A stretch of DNA of 64,000 nucleotides, taken from the NCBI GenBank assembly GCA_035647615.1, contig DASRND010000006.1:20500-84499 (forward strand). The letters run 5' to 3'. The notes below the pieces were generated by a model that made no database searches, was not told the DNA's origin, and saw only the letters and a list, made by a program, of their open reading frames with translations. This stretch comes from Bacteroidales bacterium. GTDB lineage: Bacteria > Bacteroidota > Bacteroidia > Bacteroidales > 4484-276. The position numbers and the translations under genes are program-made. Below, in pieces: positions 1-8,749 of this stretch (the stretch's first letter is position 1; the number at the start of each line of letters is the position of its first letter).

Positions 1-112
1 GTCGCACTGCGCGGCAGGGATTGGAGCGGCATCCCGCCGCAAGGCGGATATAGCGGAAAGCCCGTATGGCCGCCCAAAAATGTCATTTGTTAATCGTTAT
101 TCGTTAATGATT

Positions 113-147
113 AATTGCGATCCGCCGGCTGGCGGAGAAGCAATCTG
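113..147. repeat. REP-like palindrome, copy 1
   Basis: Core CCGCCGGCTGGCGG flanked by GCGAT and AGAAGCAATCT. The same element occurs, in the opposite orientation, at 48306-48342 and in variant form at 29036-29066, 49135-49170 and 49198-49234. It lies downstream of the carboxylase gene that ends at 182. The neighbouring bases 87-112 carry a short run of the TTAATCGTTAT-type repeat also seen at 3136-3190 and 4361-4440. Confidence 0.7.
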
Positions 148-181
148 TTTATTTCTTCGCGTTGTTTCTTTGTCCCTCAAT

Positions 182-2185
182 TTATTCTTCCTGCGCCTGA
201 AGCATGAGCACCGGTTTGCTGCCATCGACCATGCGGCCGGCTTTTACATTTATCTTTTCTACGATGCCGTCGCGTGGCGCAAGTATGTTGTTTTCCATTT
301 TCATGGCTTCTACGATGAGCAGTACGCTGCCTTTGGTGACTGTGTCGCCGGGGCTGACGTTTACTTTGACGACTTTGCCGGGCATGGGCGAAAAGATGAG
401 GCCGTCGGCGCCGCCGTCGGGGCTGTCGATGCCGGTGTAGAAGTCTTCGCAGATGAGCAGGTCGTCGCGGTGGATGATGAAGATGTGGCCGTTGACGGAG
501 ACGTAAGCGTTGCCCATGTCGTCGTGGGAAATGTCGGCGCGGAAGATACCTACATCAGCTTTGATAGTGATTTTGTTTTGGCTTAAGTGTGAAATTCCGA
601 CGGAATAACTGCTCTCGTCGATGATGACCTGCGAAAGGCCGGCCTTGTCGGGATAGACGATGACTTCGTAGGTCTGGCCGTCGAGTTTGAGGCTGAAAGC
701 GAGCACGTCGCGCCAGTAGCCGATGCGTTGCCAGATGGTGGATTTCTCTTTGCAGAACTGGCAGTTGAGATAATACAACACGTAAGCAGCCAGTGGCGCG
801 TGGTAGAGGATGTTGCTGCGTTTGCCTTCGGATTTGCGTACCAGCTCGTCGAGGTGCTCGTCGCAGAATTTGGTGCTGATGGTGTTGTTGACGTAGTTTT
901 GCTCTTGCAGCAACTCGATGAGAAAACGGATGTTGGTTTTGATGCCCTGAATGATATAGTCTTTGAGCACGTCGATCATTTTGGTACGCGCCCGTTCGCG
1001 GTCGTATTCCCACACTATAACTTTGGAGATCATGGGGTCGTAAAAGCTGTGGATGGTGGCGGCCTTGTTGGTGCAGGCGTCGATGCGCACGCGGTGGTTT
1101 TCGGGCTCGCGGTAAAAGATCATCTTGCCGGGCGACGGCAGGAAGTTGTTGGCGGGGTCTTCGGCATAGACGCGGCATTCGATGGCATGGCCGTTCTGGC
1201 GGACGTCGGCCTGCGTGAAGCTGAGCGGGTTTCCGGCAGCTACCAATATCTGTTCTCTTACCAGGTCGATGCCGGTAACCATCTCGGTTACGGGATGTTC
1301 CACCTGGATGCGGGTGTTCATCTCAAGGAAATAAAAATTAAGCTCTTTGTCGACGAGGAATTCAATAGTGCCGGCATTGCTGTAGTTGATAGCCCGTGTG
1401 ATATTAACGGCAGCCTCGCCCATCTTTTGGCGCACTTCGGGCGTGAGGGTGGGGGAGGGCGACTCTTCGATGATCTTTTGGTAACGCCGCTGGATAGAGC
1501 ATTCGCGCTCGAAAAGATGTACCGCGTTGCCGTGCTCGTCGCCCATCACCTGAATCTCGATGTGACGTGGCTCTTCCACATATTTTTCGATGAACACGGT
1601 TCCATCGCCAAAATAGGTTTTGGCTTCGCGCTGAGTGGTCTCGATGGCGTCGGGAAGTTCTTTCAGGTCGCGGACTATGCGCATGCCTTTGCCGCCGCCG
1701 CCGGCAGCAGCTTTTACCAGAATAGGCAAGGTAATTTTTGAAGCTTCGGCAATGAGCGTTTCAGTATCACCGGTGACGCCTTGCGTGGTGGGAACGTTTA
1801 GTTTTTTTACAAATTCTCGTGATTCTATTTTGTTGCCCATGAGCTTGATGGCGCGCGTGTCTGGGCCGATAAATGTGATGCCGCTTTTTTCGCAGGCTTC
1901 TGCCAACACCGGATTTTCGCTCAGAAAGCCATAGCCGGGATGGATGGCGTCGGCACCGGTTTCGCGGGCGATGGCAATGATTTTATCGACATTTAAATAA
2001 GTATCGGCCAGTTCCTGCTCGCCGAGGCAATAGGCTTCGTCGGCAAAAGTTACGTGCCAGGAGTCGCGATCCACCTCAGCATAAACGGCAACGGTGTGTA
2101 TGCCCAGTGCCTTGGCAGCACGCATCACGCGGATGGCTATTTCGCCGCGGTTGGCGATGAGGATTTTGTTGAACAATTTATTCAT
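182..2185 (-). CDS. mccA: Methylcrotonyl-CoA carboxylase alpha subunit (biotin carboxylase + biotin carrier)
   Basis: This 667-residue acyl-CoA carboxylase alpha subunit carboxylates a covalently bound biotin using ATP and bicarbonate. The N-terminus has the biotin carboxylase start (ILIANRGEIAIRV), followed by an ATP-grasp glycine-rich loop (AAAGGGGKGMR, near residue 165) and the MNTRIQVEHPVTE motif. The C-terminus is a biotinyl domain with EAMKMEN, so Lys629 is the likely biotin site. Length and the fused carrier domain fit the MCC/PCC alpha family rather than a stand-alone AccC. The substrate is inferred from the neighbours: an MCC-type carboxyltransferase (4491-6098) and a methylglutaconyl-CoA hydratase-like crotonase (2347-3135) on the same strand point to leucine catabolism. 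A propionyl-CoA carboxylase role cannot be fully excluded. The ATG at 2185 fits the family start. Confidence 0.88.
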   Translation of the reverse strand: MNKLFNKILIANRGEIAIRVMRAAKALGIHTVAVYAEVDRDSWHVTFADEAYCLGEQELADTYLNVDKIIAIARETGADAIHPGYGFLSENPVLAEACEKSGITFIGPDTRAIKLMGNKIESREFVKKLNVPTTQGVTGDTETLIAEASKITLPILVKAAAGGGGKGMRIVRDLKELPDAIETTQREAKTYFGDGTVFIEKYVEEPRHIEIQVMGDEHGNAVHLFERECSIQRRYQKIIEESPSPTLTPEVRQKMGEAAVNITRAINYSNAGTIEFLVDKELNFYFLEMNTRIQVEHPVTEMVTGIDLVREQILVAAGNPLSFTQADVRQNGHAIECRVYAEDPANNFLPSPGKMIFYREPENHRVRIDACTNKAATIHSFYDPMISKVIVWEYDRERARTKMIDVLKDYIIQGIKTNIRFLIELLQEQNYVNNTISTKFCDEHLDELVRKSEGKRSNILYHAPLAAYVLYYLNCQFCKEKSTIWQRIGYWRDVLAFSLKLDGQTYEVIVYPDKAGLSQVIIDESSYSVGISHLSQNKITIKADVGIFRADISHDDMGNAYVSVNGHIFIIHRDDLLICEDFYTGIDSPDGGADGLIFSPMPGKVVKVNVSPGDTVTKGSVLLIVEAMKMENNILAPRDGIVEKINVKAGRMVDGSKPVLMLQAQEE

Positions 2186-2223
2186 AATGTATTAGTTTTC
2201 AATTTCCAATGGAATAATGTAGA

Positions 2224-2336
2224 GACGCACGGCCGTGCGTCTGTTCCGTTTTGAATATTATGCATTGCGTTGTATGGCCGTGCGTCTGTACGTTCCGTTT
2301 TGAATATTTATGCATTGTGTTTTATGGCCGTGCGTC
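2224..2336. repeat. Tandem palindromic repeat between mccA and liuC
   Basis: Starts with the perfect palindrome GACGCACGGCCGTGCGTC (2224-2241). GGCCGTGCGTC then recurs at 2276 and 2326, separated by nearly identical spacers (CCGTTTTGAATATT, ATGCATTG), so about two and a half units of 45-50 bp are present. A further copy of the GTAGAGACGCACGGCCGTGC motif, with one change, lies at 4283-4310. The repeats could form strong RNA hairpins inside the leucine-catabolism transcript. Confidence 0.75.
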
Positions 2337-2346
2337 TTTACTTTCC

Positions 2347-3135
2347 TCAGGGTATCCATTTGGGTTTTCGTTTATTCAAAAACGCAGCCATTCCTTCCTG
2401 CCCTTCGTCGGAGGCGCGGATTTCGGCAATCATCTTAGCGGTGTAGGTGATGGCTTCCTGCAGGGTGAGTTTGTTAGCTATTTGATCGATCAGGTTTTTG
2501 CAATGGGTCATGGCTTTGGGGCCGCTGGTGCGTAGGAGCGAAATAACTTCCTGGAGGTGACTTTCAAGTTGATCGGCTGGCAGGGATTTATTGACGAGCC
2601 GGTGGTGCTCGGCCTCGGCACCTTTAAAGCGTTTGCCGGTGAGCATCAGTTCTCTGGAACCATATTCGCCCACACGCTTGGTGACGTAAGGCGAGATGCA
2701 GGCGGGCACAATGCCTATCTTCACTTCGCTGAGCGAAAATGTGGTGTCGTTATCCGCGTAAGCAAAATCGCAGGCTGCCAGCAGTCCGTTGGCGCCACCA
2801 ATGGCTGCTCCATGCACCACAGCAATGGTGGGCTTGGCGCAGGTGTAAATAGCGTAAAAACATTTGGAGAGGTTGAGGCTCTCGGCGTAGTTTTGCTCGA
2901 AAGTATAACCTGCCACGCCGCCCATCCAATGCAGGTCGGCACCGGCGCAGAAGGATTTGCCGCGTCCGCGCAGCAGCACAATGCGCACTTCAGGCATTGT
3001 GTTGACTTTGGTAAAAATATCAAGCACTTCGCTAATCATCACTTCGTTGAAGGCGTTGTGGATTTCGGGACGGTTGAGCCAAACAGTGCCTACATCGCCG
3101 GCTATCTCAAACTGGATGGTTTTGTATTCTTGCAT
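2347..3135 (-). CDS. liuC: Enoyl-CoA hydratase/isomerase family, probable methylglutaconyl-CoA hydratase
   Basis: This 262-residue crotonase-fold enzyme probably hydrates 3-methylglutaconyl-CoA to HMG-CoA in leucine breakdown. Visible motifs are the first oxyanion-hole segment GKSFCAGADLHWM (near residue 60), the second GAAIGGANGLLAACDFA (near 110), and LSEVKIGIVPACISPYV (near 135). The last is typical of the methylglutaconyl-CoA hydratase branch, where a Glu lies before a GLVPA-like loop. The gene lies between the DUF1028 gene and mccA on the same strand. Its neighbours, both MCC subunits, are the basis for the substrate; from the sequence alone only a crotonase can be claimed. The ATG at 3135 follows a stretch of TTAATCGTTATC-type repeats. 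Confidence 0.82.
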   Translation of the reverse strand: MQEYKTIQFEIAGDVGTVWLNRPEIHNAFNEVMISEVLDIFTKVNTMPEVRIVLLRGRGKSFCAGADLHWMGGVAGYTFEQNYAESLNLSKCFYAIYTCAKPTIAVVHGAAIGGANGLLAACDFAYADNDTTFSLSEVKIGIVPACISPYVTKRVGEYGSRELMLTGKRFKGAEAEHHRLVNKSLPADQLESHLQEVISLLRTSGPKAMTHCKNLIDQIANKLTLQEAITYTAKMIAEIRASDEGQEGMAAFLNKRKPKWIP

Positions 3136-3190
3136 GTTATCCGTTAATCGTTATCTGTTAATTGGTAATCGTTATCTGTTAATTGTTTTT
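3136..3190. repeat. TTATCCGTTAATCG-type short tandem repeat
   Basis: Degenerate 12-14 bp units (TTATCCGTTAATCG, TTATCTGTTAATTG, GTAATCGTTATCTG) occupy the 5' side of liuC. The same units recur at 4361-4440, 87-118 and, as the complement, near 48345-48370. Confidence 0.7.
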
Positions 3191-3253
3191 CGTAATTCGT
3201 CAATCGTCGATATTTGCGAAAAGTAGAGCATCTTTGATTTTGTTGGTTCAATC

Positions 3254-4261
3254 TCATTTTCTCAATACATTTATTTTTCCGGCATCGAGCAGACGGCCTT
3301 CGGCGGAAAGCTTGTAAAGATAAATGCCCGCAGGGAATTTTGAAACGTCCAATCGAAGCGGCGCATCTTTATAAACAAATTGCTCTTGCAATCTCCCGTC
3401 AATGGTCAGAATCTGAATTTGAAATTCGGAAATTCCGGTTGTTTTTTCAATTTGAAAATTGACAATATCGTTTGCCGGATTGGGGAAAACTTTGGCGCGG
3501 TTGGGTTGTATGAATGGCTTATCTTCTATGTTTGTCCAGATCAGCCACTGGTCAAAGAGCACCTGCAGTGAGTCTATGGGTTCGACGCCATAAGGTGTTG
3601 AAGGTACAAGCAGGTCGCACCACCACTCGCCCGGCAGTGCATCGGCTTTTGCTACCCGGACAAATGCTGACAGCGACGAAGTGCCCTGGTTGAGGCAGCG
3701 TGTGTCGGCGCCCGGCACGTTCGCACCTTGCAAGGCCGACATCAGCTTTTCGGCAAGTGAACCTTCCGCTCTGAGAAAGCGCACTTCCATCGAATCGAGG
3801 ATTTGCTGACCGAGCAGGATGTTGCCTTGGATGGAGTAGTTGGGACCAGTGATATGGTTTTTGTAATTATCACAGTTGACGCCAGTAAAAGCTGCACTGC
3901 GCGGATGCCCGTCTTCATCCATATCGACGATGCCATACTGCCGTAATTTCGGCTTGTTTTCATCGTCGTTGGCAACCAGCCAGTCGATAATCTCCTGTGG
4001 CGACATGCCCTCCATCATCCGGTTGTGGGCGTTTTGTTGGTTGGTGGGGCGCCACCACGCCTGGGTGTGAATGCCGCCTCGACCCACGATGATGTCGTTG
4101 ATGATGAGCACGCCGGTTGGGATCGCACTCTCGTCGAGGCAGGAAGCACCGGCGCCACCAATTTCGCCGGTTATTGTATCTACGGCGATGATGGAAAAGG
4201 TGTCCTGCGAGAATGTGGCGATCGTGATCAGCGCAAATAATAATGTGATAATTTTATTCAT
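3254..4261 (-). CDS. Secreted DUF1028 (Ntn-hydrolase-like) protein with T9SS sorting domain
   Basis: The frame is open from 4312, but the ATG at 4261 is preferred because it gives a clean signal peptide (MNKIITLLFALITIATFSQ). The mature N-terminus TFSIIAVDTITGEIGGAGAS is the start of the DUF1028 domain, a family predicted to have the Ntn-hydrolase fold with unknown substrate. The domain runs to about residue 240. The last 80 residues, from FPNPANDIVNFQI to AGKINVLRK, form a type A T9SS C-terminal sorting domain, so export across the outer membrane and surface attachment are expected. It sits between the carboxyltransferase and crotonase genes of the leucine cluster, although nothing in it suggests a CoA-related function. 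The 229-bp gap before it holds repeats, so co-transcription is uncertain. Confidence 0.85.
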   Translation of the reverse strand: MNKIITLLFALITIATFSQDTFSIIAVDTITGEIGGAGASCLDESAIPTGVLIINDIIVGRGGIHTQAWWRPTNQQNAHNRMMEGMSPQEIIDWLVANDDENKPKLRQYGIVDMDEDGHPRSAAFTGVNCDNYKNHITGPNYSIQGNILLGQQILDSMEVRFLRAEGSLAEKLMSALQGANVPGADTRCLNQGTSSLSAFVRVAKADALPGEWWCDLLVPSTPYGVEPIDSLQVLFDQWLIWTNIEDKPFIQPNRAKVFPNPANDIVNFQIEKTTGISEFQIQILTIDGRLQEQFVYKDAPLRLDVSKFPAGIYLYKLSAEGRLLDAGKINVLRK

Positions 4262-4360
4262 AAAAATGATTTTTGTGGGAACGTAGAGACGCACGGCCGT
4301 GCATCTGTACATTCCCGATTATTTAAATTATGAGTCGCACGGTTGTGTGTTGTTCTTTAT

Positions 4361-4440
4361 TTGTTATCCGTTAATCGTTATCCGTTATTTGTTAATCGTT
4401 ATCTGTTATCCGTTAATCGTTAATTGTTATCCGTTAACTG
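4361..4440. repeat. TTATCCGTTAATCG-type short tandem repeat
   Basis: About six degenerate units of TTATCCGTTAATCG lie between mccB and the DUF1028 gene. Same family as 3136-3190. No start codon or open frame of note is explained by it. Confidence 0.75.
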
Positions 4441-4490
4441 TTCGCTACGAACCAACAACAATTAACTATGAACAATTAACTTTTTTACCG

Positions 4491-6098
4491 CTACATTCTG
4501 AATATTCCAAATTTAGTTTCATCATATTTTTTATTGAGTGAGGCAGCGATGCCCATTGCCAATATTTTGCGGGTATCGATAGGATCGATGATGCCATCGT
4601 CCCAGATGCGGGCGGTGGAGTAGCAGGCAGAGCCTTCTTCCTCGTATTTCTTCAGGATTTCCTGACGCATGGTCTCGCGCAAGGTGTCGTCGAGTTTTTG
4701 GCCTTTTGCGGCAAGCGAATCTTCTTTTACCTGAATCAGCACGCCGGCAGCCTGCTCGCCGCCCATCACCGATATTTTGGCGTTGGGCCACATCAGCAGC
4801 AGGCGTGGATCGTAGGCACGACCTGCCATGGCGTAGTTGCCGGCGCCAAAAGAGCCGCCAAAAACAACGGTAAATTTTGGTACCCCGGCTCTGGCGGTAG
4901 CATGCACAAACTTGGCTCCGTCGCGGGCGATGCCGCCGCGCTCGTATTCTTTACCAACGATAAAACCGGTGATATTTTGCAGATAAAGAATGGGCACTTT
5001 CCTGAAGGCGCAAAGCTCGATAAAATGGGCGCCTTTGAGCGACGACTCGCTGAAAAGTACGCCATTGTTGGCGATGATGCCCACCGGAAATCCCATGATG
5101 TTGGCAAATCCTGTTACCAGGGTGGCGGCATAACGCGCTTTAAATTCGTGAAAACGGCTGCCGTCCACCATGCGTGCAATAATTTCCCTGGAATCGACGG
5201 GCTTGCGCAAATCGACAGGCGCTATGCCGTATAGTTCTTCGGGATTATAATAGGGCGCTTCTATTTGGGAAAGCTCCAGGATTTGTTTTTCCTTTTTAGG
5301 AAAAGTCTGAAAGATATTTCTACAAATCTGAATGGCATGGCGGTCGTTTTCGGCCATATGGTCGGCCACGCCGGAGATGGCAGTATGCACGTCGGCGCCG
5401 CCTAGTTCCTCAGCGGAGACCTCTTCACCAGTGGCGGCTTTCACCAGTGGCGGGCCGCCGATAAATATGGTTCCTTGTTTTTTTACAATGATGGTTTCGT
5501 CGCTCATTGCGGGTACGTATGCGCCGCCGGCAGTGCACGATCCCATCACGATGGCGATTTGTGGGATTCCTAATGCCGAGAGCTGCGACTGGTTGTAGAA
5601 AAACCGTCCGAAGTCGAACCTGTCGGCAAATACGCGTGCCTGCTCCGGCAGAAAGACCCCGCCGGAATCGACCATGTAAACGCAGGGCAGATGGTTTTCG
5701 ATGGCGATTTGCTGCGCACGCAAATGTTTCTTGATGGTTTCGGCCACGTAGGTTCCGCCTTTTACCGTAGCATCGTTGGCTACGATAATGCTCTCGCGAC
5801 CGTGGATCACGCCGATGCCGGTGACGATGCCTGCCGATGGAAATCCATCATCGTGCATGCCCCAGGCTGCCAGCGACGATAGCTCCAGAAACGGCGTGTT
5901 GCTGTCGATGAGCAGGTTGATGCGCTCGCGTGCCAGCAGCTTGCCACGCTCTTTGTGCCGCTCTACCGATGCAGCCGGCCCGCCTTTGCGCACCTGCCGC
6001 AGCCGTTCACGGTATTGGTCCAGGATTTCCAGATATTTGCTTTTGTTGGCAGTAAATTCTGCGGAAGCGACGTCGATTTTGCTTTCTATTCTGTACAA
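4491..6098 (-). CDS. mccB: Methylcrotonyl-CoA carboxylase beta subunit (carboxyltransferase)
   Basis: This 535-residue carboxyltransferase transfers the carboxyl group from biotin to the acyl-CoA. The N-terminal half carries the MCC beta signatures RHKERGKLLARERI, KGGTYVAETIKKHLRAQ, SGGVFLPEQARVF and MGSCTAGGAYVPAMSDE. The C-terminal half has NITGFIVGKEYERGGIARDGAK and GGSFGAGNYAMAGRAYDPR. These fit MCC beta better than PCC beta. It is the first gene of the minus-strand leucine cluster. There is no in-frame ATG near the expected N-terminus; a TTG at 6098, giving M-YRIESKID, matches the usual family start, and the frame stays open upstream without a better candidate. The isovaleryl-CoA dehydrogenase and HMG-CoA lyase genes of the pathway are not in this window. 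Confidence 0.92.
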   Translation of the reverse strand: MYRIESKIDVASAEFTANKSKYLEILDQYRERLRQVRKGGPAASVERHKERGKLLARERINLLIDSNTPFLELSSLAAWGMHDDGFPSAGIVTGIGVIHGRESIIVANDATVKGGTYVAETIKKHLRAQQIAIENHLPCVYMVDSGGVFLPEQARVFADRFDFGRFFYNQSQLSALGIPQIAIVMGSCTAGGAYVPAMSDETIIVKKQGTIFIGGPPLVKAATGEEVSAEELGGADVHTAISGVADHMAENDRHAIQICRNIFQTFPKKEKQILELSQIEAPYYNPEELYGIAPVDLRKPVDSREIIARMVDGSRFHEFKARYAATLVTGFANIMGFPVGIIANNGVLFSESSLKGAHFIELCAFRKVPILYLQNITGFIVGKEYERGGIARDGAKFVHATARAGVPKFTVVFGGSFGAGNYAMAGRAYDPRLLLMWPNAKISVMGGEQAAGVLIQVKEDSLAAKGQKLDDTLRETMRQEILKKYEEEGSACYSTARIWDDGIIDPIDTRKILAMGIAASLNKKYDETKFGIFRM

Positions 6099-6268
6099 GG
6101 CACTGAGTTTTTGCGGTGGATAATTGCGGATGTCGTCTAAAAATGTACGGGTAAAAATAGAAAGATTGCCTGACCCCTGTATCTGATGGGTTTTATTTTA
6201 ACATAAATTAGGTGTAGTCCCCACGTTATTTTAAAACAAATTAATCCCGCTATCAGTGGTTTTTGCGG

Positions 6269-6276
6269 TATTTTTG
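6269..6276 (+). promoter_or_regulatory. Candidate -7 box for the DUF4301 gene
   Basis: TATTTTTG matches the Bacteroidota TAnnTTTG box and lies 38 bp before the ATG at 6314. No TTG is seen at the expected spacing upstream. Confidence 0.4.
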
Positions 6277-6313
6277 CAGATATTCTTAATTCATAAAAAA
6301 AACTGAACGCATT

Positions 6314-7867
6314 ATGCTTAACGAAAAAGATATCCGACAGATCGAAGAGAAAGGTATTAACCGCCAACGGATTGATCAGCAAATTAAAAATTTTAGAAAC
6401 GGATTTCCATCAGCCCGGCTTACGGCTGCCGCTACTCCCGACAATGGAATCCGCGTTTTTGATGCGCACGATGTTGAGCATTTGGCCAGCTATTGGGATC
6501 AGCACAGCAGCGAGCGTCGGTTGCTAAAGTTTGTTCCTGCTTCGGGAGCGGCCACACGTATGTTTAAGCATCTTTTCGAATTTGCTGAAAGCTACAGCGG
6601 CAGCGATGAAGATATTGCAAAACTGCAAAATCAGAAAGGAACCGACAGCACATGGCATTTCCTGCAAAACATCCACAAGTATGCTTTTGCCCGCGACCTC
6701 GAGGAGGCGCTTAGCAAGGATGGTTTCGATCTCGATGCACTTTTAAAACAAAAGAAATATGATGTGGTGGTGCAGTATCTGCTGGATGATAAGGGTTTGG
6801 GCTATGCCAATTTGCCGAAAGGCTTGCTAAAATTTCATCAATACGAAGAGGCCTCGCGCCGTGCTCTCGAAGAGCATCTGGTGGAGGGCGCCCATTATGT
6901 AGCGGATGCCGATGGTATGGTGCAGCTTCATTTTACCGTTTCACCGGAGCACCGCGAGCGCTTTGAGCAGGCCGTGGCGCAGACCGTTCCGGAATATGAA
7001 AAACGCTATGGCGTAAAGTATCAGGTCACCTTTTCCGAACAAAAACCTTCTACCGACACCATCGCGGTTGATATGGAAAACCAGCCTTTCCGCGATGCTG
7101 ATGGTAAGCTCGTGTTTCGTCCGGGTGGTCACGGCGCACTCATCGAAAACCTCAACGATTTGAATGGCGACATCATCTTTATCAAAAATATCGACAACAT
7201 TGTGCCCGATCGTCTGAAGGAAGCCACGCATCTTTACAAAAAAGCTATTGGTGGACTGTTGCTGAAGCTCAAAGCGCAGGCGGACGAATATCTGCGGAAG
7301 CTCGAAAAAGGCGATGTTTCTAAAAAACAGATCGATGAAATAGTAGCTTTCGCTAAAAATGAGCTGATGCTGCAACTGCCTGATGATTTTTATAGATTAA
7401 GTGGTGAAGAAAAATGCGATAAACTTTTCGGGCTGCTCAACCGCCCCATGCGTATCGCCGGAATGGTGAAAAATGAAGGAGAGCCTGGTGGTGGTCCTTT
7501 CTGGCTCCGCAACGAAAAGGGAGATGTTTCGCTGCAAATTGTGGAATCTTCCCAAATCGATACAAGCGATCCGCAGCAAAAGGAATTCGTCGGCAAAGCG
7601 ACCCATTTCAATCCAGTGGATCTGGTGTGCAGTGTGCGCGATTATCGTGGCAAAAATTTCGATCTGCATCACTACATCGATGCTTCCACAGGCTTTATCT
7701 CTAAAAAATCAAAAGATGGAAAAGACCTCAAGGCGCAAGAACTGCCGGGGCTGTGGAACGGTGCCATGGCCGATTGGATCACTCTTTTTGTAGAGGTGCC
7801 CATCGAAACTTTTAATCCGGTGAAAACCGTCAACGACTTGCTGCGGCCACAGCATTTGAACGAGTAG
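6314..7867 (+). CDS. DUF4301 family protein
   Basis: This 517-residue protein has no signal peptide or membrane segment and should be cytoplasmic. I recognise the DUF4301 family from the N-terminal segment with LLKFVPASGAATRMFKHL (near residue 75), RPGGHGALIENLNDLNGDIIFIKNIDNI (in parts, near 265-290) and the C-terminal ELPGLWNGAMADW and FNPVKTVNDLL. The GAATRMF and GGHGALI segments resemble the sugar-nucleotidyltransferase fold, which is an inference; no enzymatic activity is established for the family as far as I know. It stands alone between the divergent mccB and the downstream frr, with its own promoter-like box. Confidence 0.85.
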   Translation: MLNEKDIRQIEEKGINRQRIDQQIKNFRNGFPSARLTAAATPDNGIRVFDAHDVEHLASYWDQHSSERRLLKFVPASGAATRMFKHLFEFAESYSGSDEDIAKLQNQKGTDSTWHFLQNIHKYAFARDLEEALSKDGFDLDALLKQKKYDVVVQYLLDDKGLGYANLPKGLLKFHQYEEASRRALEEHLVEGAHYVADADGMVQLHFTVSPEHRERFEQAVAQTVPEYEKRYGVKYQVTFSEQKPSTDTIAVDMENQPFRDADGKLVFRPGGHGALIENLNDLNGDIIFIKNIDNIVPDRLKEATHLYKKAIGGLLLKLKAQADEYLRKLEKGDVSKKQIDEIVAFAKNELMLQLPDDFYRLSGEEKCDKLFGLLNRPMRIAGMVKNEGEPGGGPFWLRNEKGDVSLQIVESSQIDTSDPQQKEFVGKATHFNPVDLVCSVRDYRGKNFDLHHYIDASTGFISKKSKDGKDLKAQELPGLWNGAMADWITLFVEVPIETFNPVKTVNDLLRPQHLNE

Positions 7868-7913
7868 CTTTTAAAAAATAGTGCGCGTTGTGGCGTCATT
7901 TGCCGCAATGCTT

Positions 7914-7921
7914 TATCTTTG
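7914..7921 (+). promoter_or_regulatory. Candidate promoter -7 box for frr
   Basis: TATCTTTG fits the Bacteroidota TAnnTTTG box and lies 28 bp before the frr start. A TTG lies 23 bp upstream, slightly beyond the usual spacing. Confidence 0.5.
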
Positions 7922-7948
7922 CACATGCAAACACTTAAAAATTGACAA

Positions 7949-8515
7949 ATGATAACTGAAGATAGCCAATTTGTTCTTGACAGCGCCCTCGAAGGTATGC
8001 GCAACGCCATAACGCACCTCGAGCACGAGTTTCATAAGATAAGAACCGGCAAGGCTTCACCGGCCATGCTCGAAGATGTTAAGATTGATTATTATGGTGT
8101 GATGACGCCGCTTAGCCAGGCTGCCAACATCAATACTCCCGATGCCCGTCAGATTGTGGTGCAACCTTTCGACCGGAATATGTTGCCGGTGATGGAAAAA
8201 GCCATCATGGCTGCCAACCTCGGCTTCAACCCCCGCAACGATGGTGAAGTGCTGCGCATTCAGGTGCCGCCGCTCACCGAAGAACGTCGTCGCAATCTGG
8301 TAAAACAGGCGAAGGCCGAAGCCGAAAATTCCAAAGTTGCCATCCGCAGCGTCCGGCGTACCGCCAACGACGAAGCCAAGGATCTCAAGAAAAATGGTAC
8401 GCCCGAAGACGAGATAAAACGCCTGGAAGAGGAGATACAGAAACTCACCGATAAATACATCAAAGAGATCGACGAACTGAGCGACCTGAAAGAAAAAGAT
8501 ATGATGGAGGTGTAG
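7949..8515 (+). CDS. frr: Ribosome recycling factor
   Basis: This protein splits post-termination ribosomes together with EF-G. Its 188 residues match the family length of about 185. Recognisable segments are the N-terminal helix with RTGKASPAMLEDVKIDYYGV, PLSQAANINTPDAR, the domain II region NLGFNPRNDGEVLRIQVPPLTEERR, and the C-terminal helix with VAIRSVRR and KYIKEIDEL. Both domains are complete. In many bacteria frr follows pyrH; here it follows a DUF4301 gene and is apparently transcribed alone from a promoter at 7914-7921. Confidence 0.97.
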   Translation: MITEDSQFVLDSALEGMRNAITHLEHEFHKIRTGKASPAMLEDVKIDYYGVMTPLSQAANINTPDARQIVVQPFDRNMLPVMEKAIMAANLGFNPRNDGEVLRIQVPPLTEERRRNLVKQAKAEAENSKVAIRSVRRTANDEAKDLKKNGTPEDEIKRLEEEIQKLTDKYIKEIDELSDLKEKDMMEV

Positions 8516-8697
8516 GACGAAATCTCAAATTTCAAACGTCAATTTTCAAATAAATCTCAAAGTTGAAGTCATAATTACCAAAAACTTCTACGAGCATTTG
8601 AGTGTTGTCTATTGATCATTTAACCGCTAACATTTTTGATAAATAAGAATCACTGGTTTTCGCCAAAAAGAAGTGATCGTAAGTTTAGGATCATTAA

Positions 8698-8726
8698 TTA
8701 ACCTTTTGGTTAAATTTGTTGGTTAA
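8698..8726 (+). promoter_or_regulatory. Candidate TetR operator overlapping a -7 box
   Basis: The inverted repeat TTAACC-TTTT-GGTTAA (8698-8713) is followed by a third half-site GGTTAA at 8721-8726. The sequence TAAATTTG (8711-8718) between them fits the TAnnTTTG promoter box. The site ends 23 bp before the TetR gene, so autoregulation is the natural reading. Confidence 0.5.
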
Positions 8727-8749
8727 AAGTTTTTTAAAAATTTCAATAG

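Noticed and set aside
728..1741. Long plus-strand open frame opposite mccA
   Set aside because: It is the antisense shadow of a well-conserved carboxylase gene in GC-rich codons, with no signature of its own.
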